Of a DNA stretch of 64,000 nucleotides, positions 9,501 through 18,737 are shown one piece after another. This stretch comes from Scatosoma sp045650185 (GTDB lineage Bacteria; Bacillota; Clostridia; Christensenellales; Borkfalkiaceae), in the NCBI GenBank assembly GCA_045650185.1, contig JAZRQY010000022.1:1-64000 (forward strand), written 5' to 3'. A model generated the notes under the pieces. The model was given only the letters and a program-made list of their open reading frames with translations. It searched no databases and had not been told where the DNA came from. The position numbers and the translations under genes are program-made. Every line of letters begins with the position of its first letter. The first letter of the stretch is position 1.

Positions 9501-9897
9501 TACCCACCTGCACGTTATCCGCGATGCTTTCCTCAAAGGTAAGCGTCGGCAATATGCCGTTAAATCCAACCGTAATCGTACACGTCTTCGACAGTTCGCC
9601 GTAGGAAACGGTAATCACCGCTTCCCCGGCTCTGTTCGCTACGATACGTCCATATGCGTCTACGCTGGCTACTTCTGGATTCGATGAAACAAACTTCGTT
9701 TCTTCGCCATCAATCGGCGTGTAATCGGCAATCAACGAATATTCGTCGCCGATCGTCAAAGACAATTCACTGGCGTTTAAGGTAAGTACGTTTTCATCAG
9801 CAGGTGGCGGAGAATTCGTCGGCTGACAAGCACTTGCTCCAAGCATCAGTAAACCTACCGCGCACAACGAACCAATTATTCTCACCGTTTTCCTCAT
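6580..9897 (-). CDS. Large surface lipoprotein: Big-type Ig domains plus two GLUG modules
   Basis: 1105 aa from ATG 9897, chosen because AAGGAGG lies at the right distance; a GTG two codons upstream overlaps the SD. A lipoprotein signal (LLMLGASAC) anchors it to the membrane. Residues 38-115 form a Big-like domain (LSLTIGDEYSL ... VASVDAYGRI). More Ig-like repeats follow to about 320, then a GLUG module (about 400-650), another Ig-like domain, and a second GLUG module to the end (VWKTKA). It is a paralogue of the 3099-6107 protein, modules matching closely in order and sequence. The stop codon TAA lies in the TTAA flank of the MITE. Predicted surface glycan-binding role is inference. Confidence 0.8.
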   Translation of the reverse strand: MRKTVRIIGSLCAVGLLMLGASACQPTNSPPPADENVLTLNASELSLTIGDEYSLIADYTPIDGEETKFVSSNPEVASVDAYGRIVANRAGEAVITVSYGELSKTCTITVGFNGILPTLTFEESIADNVQVGIGESINLGAYVTFNNVSYTDATITYTYSDDTIGVVEEGLFTPVKVGTTAVTITASWRGMEGVDTLTKTINLTAINVVEMLVNGGEANLTLYNIALLGGNEYEVSKDFVVEAKENGVAIPADRISISVEGDEEILRYENGKIYGVKPGETTVVVSVTDQFGEVYEERVSVTVLTSIGDYDTQIAFSAYDGELPITDIFGADVELISAYAGDKQLAINASKDGVLGLTTTKEGPSEQQITVYSDTQAWNLNLLVYSGIIDEAKDLDMFYLGSDRNCTNAAFAEEDTFDGYYILANDIDCTGYIFGASKEAGGATPKNLQNPAGIGSTSMLNVGLTGVFDGRGYSITNFTPNGAGLFAAINGGTLKNVKISSPGSYAGGGAFLAAMIRGATLENVYVEAGSLTMYGTNGLSKFVIDSTLKNCVFKCTTTASGRTWGGTVYAIMDSTFVNCYALTNRPLSADAVESKGGKTYDGYNQKPENDTSETIWVEGIKRYEDEAALAADTTNDLTLFPGRYWEVVDGAPVWRTNKEATVEDANGNVIGEELYLEINQQLQLKVFAYGEECAAPTLTILDGDTVIEVEGTTLTTLAEGEAILKITWFIDDVEYEKTVAITVTFTVEDYAQTLMFSAYDGLFFNAQGEVVSVEDIFGAGAVLTDAVHATDTLTISNGAVLGLTTNGTEAVNTQIVLYTIGKGYKINVRAYTLIIDEASDMNLFHHGGNGKGFSSANTWTFDGSLFNEAEDKFDGYYILVKDIDMSQSLFATQVSFERSRYLQKNSLEGLGLTGTFDGNGHKLYNYAPQKDGGALFSSVDGGTVKNVSITNDNGASVVMTTYFAGILRNATIENVYVDLNYNLAEGVAMLANIVVNTTFKNCIFVARPGASEKFGLINYIQDGTTSFTDCYLISGAKVGQRWLDGAWRTLDGGNQTADYTMAGISRYATVADLEAAEATNAFTSFATSGYWMVETGKVPVWKTKA

Positions 9898-9916
9898 ATA
9901 CACCCTCCTTATGCTA

Positions 9917-11941
9917 TTATGCTATGCTGTTTATAAAATCCAACAGCGCCATACCCGTCGAACGTTGACGCGTTTCAACCTTATCCATAGGCAAGGTTTT
10001 CTGCATATCAAAAATCCGATTGGTTAAATCTGTTTTTTCCTGCTTAGACAGGTCGCTCTCGTATAACCTCAACAAAATGTAAATAGGGGAAATGCTTTCC
10101 ACTTTTATATGATTGCTGACAGCCGTATACAACTTTTGGTCGATGATTTTATATTTCTCCACCGCCTTGAGAGCGTCGTCGCATTTCGTTATCCAAGTCC
10201 GCAACGTGTTGATTGGCCATATTGCCTTCTTCTCTACGTTGTTATAGCAGCTAAAATTCTGATACAGCTTGTTTTCCGAATAAGCCGTCGCAACGTGCGT
10301 ACGCATATCCATAAACAGCGATTTCATAATAGGCGCTGCATCCTTGAATACCGCCCTAAACCAATCGTTGATTAACGTCTGCTCATCCAGCGACGTATCC
10401 CATTGCAACTTTGAATACAGCCAGAATTGCAAACTTTTCCACGCCGTCAGAACCGAACTTTCGCTGCAAGTTTCCATATAGAGGGAGTTCCCACGACTTG
10501 CATAATACGCCAATGTATCCCCCGTGAAATACGAATAAGTATCATACATATACAAGGTGAATTTAAAGTTGTTCGGATACGTCCAGAAAAGAATGTTATC
10601 CGTAAGTTCACCCCACCCATCCACAATTCTCTTCGTTCTTTCATGATGTTCGGTATTCAACGCCTGTTGATAATCCGCATAGATATCAGCAAGATAGATC
10701 CCAACGTTTTTCCGCATTTTTACATCGTTGTCGATAGGCGCGTATTTCCCCGTTCGTTCGTTATATTTAACAGGGGGTTCTACAAAGTCTTGATACGCAA
10801 TCATATTAATAATTACATTCTGCGCGTTATATTTCAGATTTTCCGGCTTATTTGCCCACGCCTCAAAGCGTTCGCCCAAATCGTTCATAAAGATTATAAC
10901 CGCCGCAGTATGCACCTCGTACTCTTTGAAGATATCCATACAAGCCTCACACGTACAGGTATCGTAATTATCCTCCATAAAGATATTTACGTATTGCTGA
11001 GGATTTGACTCGTCGTACTGTCTATCAATCGTGTAGGCTATTTTTTTAATTATCTCGTCCTGCATTGCCGCGTATTCCACAGGGTCGCCGTGCGCCGTGT
11101 AGCACCATTGCGAACCCGCGTCCGAAAACCATTTCCCGTGGGCTTCTTTATATTGACTTTCCGGCAATACGTAGGTGTTCGAATTATGGCTAGGCGAAGA
11201 ATCGTTCTCGGCATCGTTATAACTCTTGTACGGAGCATAACAGATATCGTAAAGCCTTCTCGTATATCTTAAACGAGCGCCAAAATTCATAACGTCATAA
11301 TCGGAAGAGAAAGGCTTTCTTATGATTTGATAACTGGTCTGCCTTAATTTGATATCCGGGATATCCGTTACGTCGTAAGCCTTCAATTTTTTGTTTACAA
11401 CGTTTTTTTCGATTTCAATACAATCGTAATAATATACCTGCAAACCAAACGTAAGCTCCATAAAGGTATATACGGAATTCACAGTTCCCACATCGCTGCC
11501 ACCAACAAGAAACACCGAATTGTCCTTCGTTGCAATACGCACACCGTCCGTACCAAGTTGCTTTTTATCCCATTGTATATTTGCACTTTTCAGCAACGTC
11601 GTTTCCCCAAGGGAAATATATTTGCTGTTCGCGTTATGCGTAAGCCCCTCGTCGGTAGCCGTTTTCATCGTGATTCCCGTTGCCATTTCAAAGAAATACA
11701 GGAACTCATTTTTAGCATCGCGCAAAAGTTTAGAATCGTCTTTCGGGGTAACCAATACGTAGTCGCAACGTCCATTCTTAACGAAGTCCTTTTCAGTTTC
11801 CTTTGCCGTCAACACGTGCGTACCGTTATAAACGTTTCTCTCCACCGGCTCCACCGATTCTCCAGCGCAGCCTGCGCCGAAACAAACCGTCGAGATAACC
11901 GCCAGTATTAAAGATAAAATCCTATTCGTTTTCTTCATCAT
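9917..11941 (-). CDS. DUF4838-domain lipoprotein
   Basis: 674 aa with a lipobox (CFGAGC near residue 25). Residues 40-170 resemble the N-terminal domain of alpha-glucuronidases (GH67N-like; FLYFFEMATG, YISLGETT, VFLVGGSDVGT). The central part is the DUF4838 region with CTCEACMDIF and FMNDLGERFEAWA. The family is common in polysaccharide-utilisation loci and is thought to be glycoside-hydrolase related, but no catalytic residue can be assigned here. Eight bases separate it from the gene upstream, so they are co-transcribed. Acts outside the membrane. Confidence 0.82.
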   Translation of the reverse strand: MMKKTNRILSLILAVISTVCFGAGCAGESVEPVERNVYNGTHVLTAKETEKDFVKNGRCDYVLVTPKDDSKLLRDAKNEFLYFFEMATGITMKTATDEGLTHNANSKYISLGETTLLKSANIQWDKKQLGTDGVRIATKDNSVFLVGGSDVGTVNSVYTFMELTFGLQVYYYDCIEIEKNVVNKKLKAYDVTDIPDIKLRQTSYQIIRKPFSSDYDVMNFGARLRYTRRLYDICYAPYKSYNDAENDSSPSHNSNTYVLPESQYKEAHGKWFSDAGSQWCYTAHGDPVEYAAMQDEIIKKIAYTIDRQYDESNPQQYVNIFMEDNYDTCTCEACMDIFKEYEVHTAAVIIFMNDLGERFEAWANKPENLKYNAQNVIINMIAYQDFVEPPVKYNERTGKYAPIDNDVKMRKNVGIYLADIYADYQQALNTEHHERTKRIVDGWGELTDNILFWTYPNNFKFTLYMYDTYSYFTGDTLAYYASRGNSLYMETCSESSVLTAWKSLQFWLYSKLQWDTSLDEQTLINDWFRAVFKDAAPIMKSLFMDMRTHVATAYSENKLYQNFSCYNNVEKKAIWPINTLRTWITKCDDALKAVEKYKIIDQKLYTAVSNHIKVESISPIYILLRLYESDLSKQEKTDLTNRIFDMQKTLPMDKVETRQRSTGMALLDFINSIA

Positions 11942-11949
11942 TCAACCCC

Positions 11950-14900
11950 TTAAGATACGTAAACCTTATAAGATATAACCGAATAATTCCCTACGGCGTC
12001 ATAAACGTAATAATAAACGGTGTACGTACCCTGTTGCGTTGCATTAAATTGATTGTCTGCAAGGAATACGTGTTCAAAACTCGGGGAATAAACCATAAGT
12101 CTTACCGTCAATTGATCGGTTGGCGTTTTATTATCCGACACCACGTATCCTTGTATCGAAACCTTTGTATTCAACTTTGCCTCGGCAATCGTACTCTCGT
12201 TGTAGCCGTCGTTCAATTGAATCGTAGGCGCTTCCGCATCCGAAACGTTTGCTGTAAAGCCCATGGTTATGGAATTGCCGTCCGCGTCATAGTACGTGAA
12301 ACGCACCTTATACGCGCCCTCTTCCGTCATTTCAAGCAAGTATTCCCTATCCGTCGCACAGCCCGTCTGTAAAACGATACCGTCCACCGACGTAGCGTAG
12401 CCCTTGGACGGCTTTGATACCGTCAGCGTTAAATTCGCCTGCGAAAACGGGCATAAAACGTCGATAACTTTCGGCATTTTTATCGTAATAACGTCGCCCA
12501 ACTTTTTCACACCGCCATCGTCGTCAAGCAACATAATCGGCGCGCCGTAGTCAAAGGTATCATTCGTGAAACTTTGGCCACACACTTCATTGACCGCAAT
12601 TTTCGCCGAGCCGTCAATCTTTCTAAGGCTGATCGTCAGAAGTACCTCATCACTGCTAAAAGTCGTAGGACAGGACACGGCTTTACCGCTCATATCCTTA
12701 AACACGTTCAAGCGCTGGTCGTAGGAAAATCTATGATTTCCCACAAAGGAAACGTTTACGTCCGCTTGAGCGTTGCCACACACGAAATTCGTCGTACCCG
12801 GTTTCTTCAAATAAGTAATCGTAACCGTATTGTCCCTATCGTAGTAGTCGGTCAAAGTAATGTCTACCGCCTCAAAATTATCATAACTCCCCTCCGCAGT
12901 CGCCGCCGGAATATTGAAGGAGAAATTAAATTTCGAAAGTGAAAGAACGTTTACAAACTCCAACGAATTGCTGTCGCCAGAACGATTAGACTGGAAATAA
13001 ACACTGTTGTAATCCGCCGTTTTTTCAAAGTCCCCGACGAAATAGTCCTGCATTCTTAACGCGCTTCCAAAGCCCACGTTCACCACGGAAACTTCTTCGC
13101 TATACACGCTAACACCGCCATAGGAATATTTAAATTTCACTTTTTCGCAATCGGGAACGACAACGTTCGCGTAGTCAACCTTTACCTCGCTCCCGCCATC
13201 GGCAATCAGGAAAACCTCTACCGCCTGCGGTGTCGGATTTGCCGCTTCGTACGTGTACGCGTATACCTTATCAAACGTATAGGTCGCATTGGCAATCAAA
13301 TACTTAGGTAAAATGGGGTCGCTAAAACTAATATTGTCGGTAGGGACACTTGATACCGTATAGGATGTACTGTAAGAAGTGAAAACATCGCTATATTCGT
13401 ATATAATCTCATATTCCCCAACGTTTTCAACAAAAAATTCGTTGTCAATAATCTCAAAACGCTCCGCTGCGCCAGCAAGCCTATAATACGCAGAAATCGC
13501 TACGTTGCCATTCTTACTAAACGCCCCACACGCAGGCAATTGACACGTTTGCCCTGCCTGCAAGCTCGTCGCTTTTTGCAGTTCGAAGGATACAATTTGA
13601 TCATTCTCACTATCAATACAGTTCAAGGTGAGAATTTTCGTCGAAGTCGTGCCATACGCGTCCTTCGCCGTATATACAACCGTATACAAACCTACTGATT
13701 TCGGGGTGAAAATCCCGTTTTTACAACTGTGTTGACGTTGCTTCGCCGTACCGTATTGACTGTAAACGCCAACCGAAACGCCACCCTTCAAGTTGACGTC
13801 GTAAACGGTTGCATCGGGGAGTTTAATACTCTCGTTTCTCGCTACGTAATAAATCTTTTCCGCCGTTGGTACGTCCAGCGAAATGACAGGCGCTTTGCGA
13901 TCGTAAATTTTATCCAAATGCAGGTTGCGTTCTTCTTTGCCTGCCATCATCGAAACGTCTATTTTCACGGCAGACTCGTAATATTCTTCCGCAAGAACGG
14001 AAACGTAGACCTCGCCCGTAGTAAAGCCTTTGAAGACATCCTTGCCATATAACTCGGCGTTGTCCAAATCGCTTACCAAAATTTTCGACCTATCTTCCGC
14101 GTAAAAACAATTCTCTACGGGATCAAAATATACGGTGAGCCCCGCATCGGTAAGTTGCCACGTGCTTGTAAAAGCACCGTAGACGCCGTCGCAGACTTGA
14201 TAACGCGTTGCGCCAAGATAAATGGCTGAGTTTACCACCTTGTCGCCTGCAATAGGAAGGAGACCAATAGATTTTTTACCCGCTACGTCTGCACGATAAT
14301 AGGCAGCAGCCGTCTTTTCAATATGGTTGGAATAATCCCAACACAGCTCCAATTCGATGAAATTTTCCAAGTCGTAGCAATCGGTCAGCCTTACGACCTG
14401 TTTCAAAGATTCTCTATGCGTAGTTCCCTTTCCACCGTTGCTATACGGATGCATGCGGAGTAAAGGCGTATCCTTGTCATAGTCGTAAATATTAATCGGT
14501 TCGTTGTAAGTAAAAATATCCTTATCTGCCAATTCAAGGTGCAACCCAGCAACGCTAGAACCCGTAATACGCTCCAGAGAATCGCTGTACTCTAACACAG
14601 AGTTCGGCCCTATGCTATATGCAGACGAATTTACCTTAAACGTCTGATTTGCCGAGATTCTTTCGCCGCCTACAACCACCTGGTATTCCAAAGTGTATTC
14701 ACCAAGAGCGTTTAGACTAACCGTTTCACTTATATACGGAGTTCCATCTGGAAAGTACAAGCGGAAATCTGTCGCCTCATAACTTTCGCCCTCATACGAA
14801 ATCGTCGCTTTGGGGACCGAAAATTCCTGCCCTAAATCATATTCCGTTAAGATTGCCTCGGCGGTGGTAAGTTGGATCGCTTTTACCGTTTCCACGTCGC

Positions 14901-14982
14901 CTCTATCGCTTGCATAAAACCCTGCAAACGTAAACAAGGAACAACCTAAAAGCGCCATGCCAAGCAGTATGCTTTTCTTCAT
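11950..14982 (-). CDS. Secreted multi-domain Ig-like protein
   Basis: 1010 aa with an N-terminal signal peptide; no lipobox cysteine with the usual context and no sortase motif. The chain reads as serial beta-sandwich domains: several modules end in motifs such as YTLEYQVVVGGE, YTVVYTAKDAYGT, YEIIYEYSD, YTVYYYVYDAVGNYS, which mark bacterial Ig-like (HYR/DUF5011-type) repeats. Residues 130-350 include a region resembling a jelly-roll carbohydrate-binding fold (FIELELCWDYSN), which is a guess from pattern only. Position between the permease and DUF4838 genes points to glycan capture at the cell surface. Confidence 0.72.
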   Translation of the reverse strand: MKKSILLGMALLGCSLFTFAGFYASDRGDVETVKAIQLTTAEAILTEYDLGQEFSVPKATISYEGESYEATDFRLYFPDGTPYISETVSLNALGEYTLEYQVVVGGERISANQTFKVNSSAYSIGPNSVLEYSDSLERITGSSVAGLHLELADKDIFTYNEPINIYDYDKDTPLLRMHPYSNGGKGTTHRESLKQVVRLTDCYDLENFIELELCWDYSNHIEKTAAAYYRADVAGKKSIGLLPIAGDKVVNSAIYLGATRYQVCDGVYGAFTSTWQLTDAGLTVYFDPVENCFYAEDRSKILVSDLDNAELYGKDVFKGFTTGEVYVSVLAEEYYESAVKIDVSMMAGKEERNLHLDKIYDRKAPVISLDVPTAEKIYYVARNESIKLPDATVYDVNLKGGVSVGVYSQYGTAKQRQHSCKNGIFTPKSVGLYTVVYTAKDAYGTTSTKILTLNCIDSENDQIVSFELQKATSLQAGQTCQLPACGAFSKNGNVAISAYYRLAGAAERFEIIDNEFFVENVGEYEIIYEYSDVFTSYSTSYTVSSVPTDNISFSDPILPKYLIANATYTFDKVYAYTYEAANPTPQAVEVFLIADGGSEVKVDYANVVVPDCEKVKFKYSYGGVSVYSEEVSVVNVGFGSALRMQDYFVGDFEKTADYNSVYFQSNRSGDSNSLEFVNVLSLSKFNFSFNIPAATAEGSYDNFEAVDITLTDYYDRDNTVTITYLKKPGTTNFVCGNAQADVNVSFVGNHRFSYDQRLNVFKDMSGKAVSCPTTFSSDEVLLTISLRKIDGSAKIAVNEVCGQSFTNDTFDYGAPIMLLDDDGGVKKLGDVITIKMPKVIDVLCPFSQANLTLTVSKPSKGYATSVDGIVLQTGCATDREYLLEMTEEGAYKVRFTYYDADGNSITMGFTANVSDAEAPTIQLNDGYNESTIAEAKLNTKVSIQGYVVSDNKTPTDQLTVRLMVYSPSFEHVFLADNQFNATQQGTYTVYYYVYDAVGNYSVISYKVYVS

Positions 14983-15005
14983 TTTACTAATAAACTCCTT
15001 TCTCC

Positions 15006-15965
15006 TTATTCCTTTAATCCGCCCATCGAGATATTGCCCATTAGTTTATCCTTAAAGAAGAGGAAGAGTACCAAAATCGGCAACGCCAGCAGCATACTTG
15101 CCGCTACGCGCGCGGGGTCCGTTCCCAAGCCCGGAGGCGCTTGGATATGCGTCAAGCGATATACGCCGTAAGCAATCGACGGCTTGGTAGGCATATACAA
15201 AAGAGAGGTTCTAAAATCATTCCACGCTGCGACGAATTGCACCAACGCTATCGTAAAGAAGGTAGTCGAAATCAAGGGAAGTACGATCTGGAAAAAGATT
15301 CGATACTGCGAAGCACCGTCAATTTCCGCTGCTTCCATATAAGAGCCCGCCAACGACTTGAAGAACGCATAAAACACAAAGAAATACGTTCCGCAATAAT
15401 AGGATTTTTGTACAATATAGCCTATGTACTCGTCGTATATCCCCAAACCTTGCAAAATAGCAATTTCCGCAGGATACGTACCAACGGAAGGGATCATCAT
15501 AGCAATCAGCGCCACGTAATAAAAGATCGTGATGGACTTAAATTCACTAAACTTTGCGCAGAGGTACGCCATAACCGCCGACATAAAAGTAGGCAAAATA
15601 GCTTGTACTGCCGCATAAAACACCGTGTTAAACAACATCTTTAACAGCGTGACTTCCTCGGAGTGGTTAATTTCACCCCAAATCGAATAATATCCAACGT
15701 CTGCAGGGAAACTAAATTTTGTTAATACTTTGACGTAGTTGTCAAACTGAAACACTTCTTCCTTGCTGCGATTGAGGTCCGGAAGTCCAAATATGTTATT
15801 GAAGGTCGAGAAATCCGTATCCGATTTTAAGGAAGTGAGTAAGCCCCAACAGAGTAAATATATAATGGAGATAGCGTACACGCACAAAATCGTAAGAATA
15901 ACGATTTTAAATATCGTACTAACGACGTCATTCGTTTTTGTGCTCAATTTATTTTTCGTTTCCAT
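15006..15965 (-). CDS. Carbohydrate ABC transporter permease, MalG type
   Basis: 319 aa with six predicted membrane helices. The conserved EAA loop is EAAEIDGASQYRIFFQIVLP, which contacts the ATPase. Together with the adjacent permease and binding protein it forms a CUT1-type oligosaccharide importer. No ATPase gene is in the operon; in Bacillota a shared MsmX-like ATPase usually serves such importers. Fourteen bases separate it from the upstream permease. Confidence 0.95.
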   Translation of the reverse strand: METKNKLSTKTNDVVSTIFKIVILTILCVYAISIIYLLCWGLLTSLKSDTDFSTFNNIFGLPDLNRSKEEVFQFDNYVKVLTKFSFPADVGYYSIWGEINHSEEVTLLKMLFNTVFYAAVQAILPTFMSAVMAYLCAKFSEFKSITIFYYVALIAMMIPSVGTYPAEIAILQGLGIYDEYIGYIVQKSYYCGTYFFVFYAFFKSLAGSYMEAAEIDGASQYRIFFQIVLPLISTTFFTIALVQFVAAWNDFRTSLLYMPTKPSIAYGVYRLTHIQAPPGLGTDPARVAASMLLALPILVLFLFFKDKLMGNISMGGLKE

Positions 15966-15979
15966 AATTTTGCCTCAAT

Positions 15980-16942
15980 TTAATCTACGCTAGGACCATA
16001 CTTTTCCAACAGTTTTTTTGTTACTGTCACTGTAGGGAAGACAATCGCCGTTAAAATCAAACCGATTGCCGAAAGTACGCTATAATTGACTTCACGGAAC
16101 TGCTCTGTCCAGATTCTCTCAGACATCGCTCTCTCAGCCTTTGAGTACAGCCAACTTCCCAAATTGTGTATTTCCGTTGCTTTTGTCCCCATCAAGTCTA
16201 ATGCCGCATACATATTTGTAAACACACCCGAAAGGTTAATGACAAGGAAGGTTACGACGGTAGGATAGATAAGTGGTATGGTAATGTGGATAAATTCCTG
16301 TAAAATATTCGCCCCATCGAGCATAGCCGACTCCACAACCGATTCGTTCACTCCACTCATTGCGCCAGAATACAACAAGACGTTGACGCCGAAGGAAACC
16401 CATATATTAAAGAATATAATCGTCGCAAAGCGTGTATTCGGGTCATTCAATAACCCAGCAACCTTCTCGCTCGTAAACTTTTCCACCAAAAAAGGATAGC
16501 CACGGTTGACGAGATACTTGAAAATGATTGCAAAGATTAGGCTGGAAATAACCTGCGGCATGAAAAGCATCGTCTTAAACAATCCGGACGCTACATATTG
16601 CTTGTAGATATAGAACGAGAAAGCCAAGGCCAGCACCGTCCCCAGAATCGTCGTAAACAGGAACAATACCACGGAATTGCTAATCGCCGAAGAATGCGCT
16701 TTCAGCTGTTCGAATGCCTTCAAGAAATTATCAAAACCAGCAAACGTAATATCGTATCCGTTGCCGCTTACAGCATCCTCGTAGTGTTGAAAAGCCAACA
16801 GAAACGATTGTGTTCTTGCGCCAAGATATATTAAGATAAATTGTAATACAGGGATAACCGCCATCGAGATACAAAATAGATACCTCGAACGTCTTGCCCT
16901 ATTTACATTAGGTCGCGAAGGCGACTTTCCCTGCATTGCCAT
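15980..16942 (-). CDS. Carbohydrate ABC transporter permease, MalF/LplB type
   Basis: 320 aa, six membrane helices after a basic N-terminus. The EAA loop reads ESAMLDGANILQEFIHITIP. It pairs with the MalG-type permease encoded next. Sugar importers of this type take up oligosaccharides delivered by the lipoprotein encoded just upstream (eight-base gap). The solute is not predictable from sequence. Confidence 0.95.
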   Translation of the reverse strand: MAMQGKSPSRPNVNRARRSRYLFCISMAVIPVLQFILIYLGARTQSFLLAFQHYEDAVSGNGYDITFAGFDNFLKAFEQLKAHSSAISNSVVLFLFTTILGTVLALAFSFYIYKQYVASGLFKTMLFMPQVISSLIFAIIFKYLVNRGYPFLVEKFTSEKVAGLLNDPNTRFATIIFFNIWVSFGVNVLLYSGAMSGVNESVVESAMLDGANILQEFIHITIPLIYPTVVTFLVINLSGVFTNMYAALDLMGTKATEIHNLGSWLYSKAERAMSERIWTEQFREVNYSVLSAIGLILTAIVFPTVTVTKKLLEKYGPSVD

Positions 16943-16950
16943 TTGCCTAT

Positions 16951-18699
16951 TTACGCTCCTTTATAATAATTCACCCATTCTGCTGCCGAAATATAACTGC
17001 TTTCAAAGGCTTGTTTTACCGTTTTGCCCGCCTGATAAGCGCTGACAAACGTAGCATATTCCTTGCCGTCAATCAGCGGTGTAAAGTATCTACCAGCCGT
17101 AGAAATGCGAAGTTGTGATTTGTTGGTGTTGAAGGTTTTGTTGTCCGCACTACAGAATACCATCTTCGTATTTTCCGAACTAACACGATCATAAATACTC
17201 TTCTGGAAATAGGTTAACTTGTTATAGTCGTCGGGGATTAAATCATAATCGAAATGCGCGCGAACGATACCGGTGTTGCCCGTAAAGTGGCTCAATTCAT
17301 CGTCGGTGTACAAGAATTTCAAGAACTCCTTACACGCCTTAACCAATCCGGAATTGCCTTCCATCTTTTTATTCAAGAAGGCATAGCCGTCTGCCGTATC
17401 CAAAAGCGTACAATCCTTACCGTTGCCTTCTGCAATCGTGCCTTCCAATTGTACGGGAAGGGGCATCCAAGCCAATTTTCTTTCTTCAACCTCATCGTTT
17501 TCGTAATAAAAATCTTCAAATACGGTATTCAGGGTATACGATTCGTTGTACCAGTAGTTACCCTCAATCAACATACCGATTTGCTCTTTGCCTTGATAGC
17601 CACTCCATACGAAATCGTTTTGCGCTTGGATATTCGTTTTATCGCCCGTGATTGCATCCTCGGTAAACCAACCTTGATCCATTGCGATCTTCAAGAAGGA
17701 CAATGCATAGTAGCGATTTACGTTTTGCGATGCGTAATAGCCCTCGGCTGCCTCAATCGTTTTTACCTGCGTCTTAGGTCTCTTAAAATCTCTTAACCCG
17801 CTAAACACCGACGTCGTTTCGTAGCCCGTGAGCACTTCCACTTCGCCCGAAAAATCATACGCCGTTCTCATCATATCGTATCCGGACAGGGACGCCCAAA
17901 GCGAACTTACCAAATAATGTACGTAATGCGACGATGCGTTGGGATAGTTGAACGGAGTCGTACTTGCCTGTTTCTTCATTCTATCGCAAAGGACAATCAG
18001 CTCTTCCAGCGAGGTAGGCAAGCCGTCGTCGTTGGCAGGGTCATCATAATTCGTATCGTACGTGCCGTTGATACCACAACTTCTCTTCCCAGCAGCGTTC
18101 TTAACGAACTTATAGGTCTTACCCGTTAAGCCACAGGTATACGAAACGAAGTTGGTTTCGTCGGGAGCAGCAAAGAACAAATTCTTTCTCGTAAACAAGT
18201 CCTTATCATAGGTAAGCCCCGGATACCAAGTAGCCGAAGGAAGCGCGTAATACTTCCCATCATCACCCTTCAAGGAATTCAACGCGCTCTCGTCAATCTT
18301 CGATTCCAGCGTTCTATCGTCACCGTCGACCTTTGCCGAAAGGACGTCGCTAATATCCAACAAAGATTCACTTCTTGCCAAAGAAGCAATGCTACCCGTG
18401 CCTTCGTCAAAATAAATGTTGTAGTTCGAACTTCTCATCGTTTCAACGCCCGTATTAAGATTGTGTTCAATCTTAAATTTAACGCCCGTCTTTCCGTCCT
18501 CAAACGATACCCCCTCATTCGCCTGCACGAATCTTTCACAGGCTGCATCCAACCATGCACGGCCTACACCACCGCCGTAATTCATAATTCTAATGACCGT
18601 CGTAGTAGAATCTTCCCCGCATGCACCTGCACCAAGAGCCATCGTAAACGTCATCGTAAGCGCCATCAAAGCGGTTGCAATTTTCGTCGTTTTTTTCAT
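16951..18699 (-). CDS. Extracellular sugar-binding lipoprotein of the ABC importer
   Basis: 582 aa with a lipoprotein signal ending LGAGAC. The fold is that of family 1 solute-binding proteins (ITTT-IRIMNYGGG start, GDDGKYYALPSATWYPGLTYD, repeated aromatic residues), longer than the usual 400-450 aa, as in binding proteins of LplB-type importers. It is attached outside the membrane and delivers oligosaccharide to the two permeases. SD AGGAG lies before the ATG. It follows the glycosidase gene by 38 bases. Confidence 0.92.
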   Translation of the reverse strand: MKKTTKIATALMALTMTFTMALGAGACGEDSTTTVIRIMNYGGGVGRAWLDAACERFVQANEGVSFEDGKTGVKFKIEHNLNTGVETMRSSNYNIYFDEGTGSIASLARSESLLDISDVLSAKVDGDDRTLESKIDESALNSLKGDDGKYYALPSATWYPGLTYDKDLFTRKNLFFAAPDETNFVSYTCGLTGKTYKFVKNAAGKRSCGINGTYDTNYDDPANDDGLPTSLEELIVLCDRMKKQASTTPFNYPNASSHYVHYLVSSLWASLSGYDMMRTAYDFSGEVEVLTGYETTSVFSGLRDFKRPKTQVKTIEAAEGYYASQNVNRYYALSFLKIAMDQGWFTEDAITGDKTNIQAQNDFVWSGYQGKEQIGMLIEGNYWYNESYTLNTVFEDFYYENDEVEERKLAWMPLPVQLEGTIAEGNGKDCTLLDTADGYAFLNKKMEGNSGLVKACKEFLKFLYTDDELSHFTGNTGIVRAHFDYDLIPDDYNKLTYFQKSIYDRVSSENTKMVFCSADNKTFNTNKSQLRISTAGRYFTPLIDGKEYATFVSAYQAGKTVKQAFESSYISAAEWVNYYKGA

Positions 18700-18737
18700 A
18701 CTAAAACTCCTCCGTTTTTTTATTCTCTAGCCAATTT

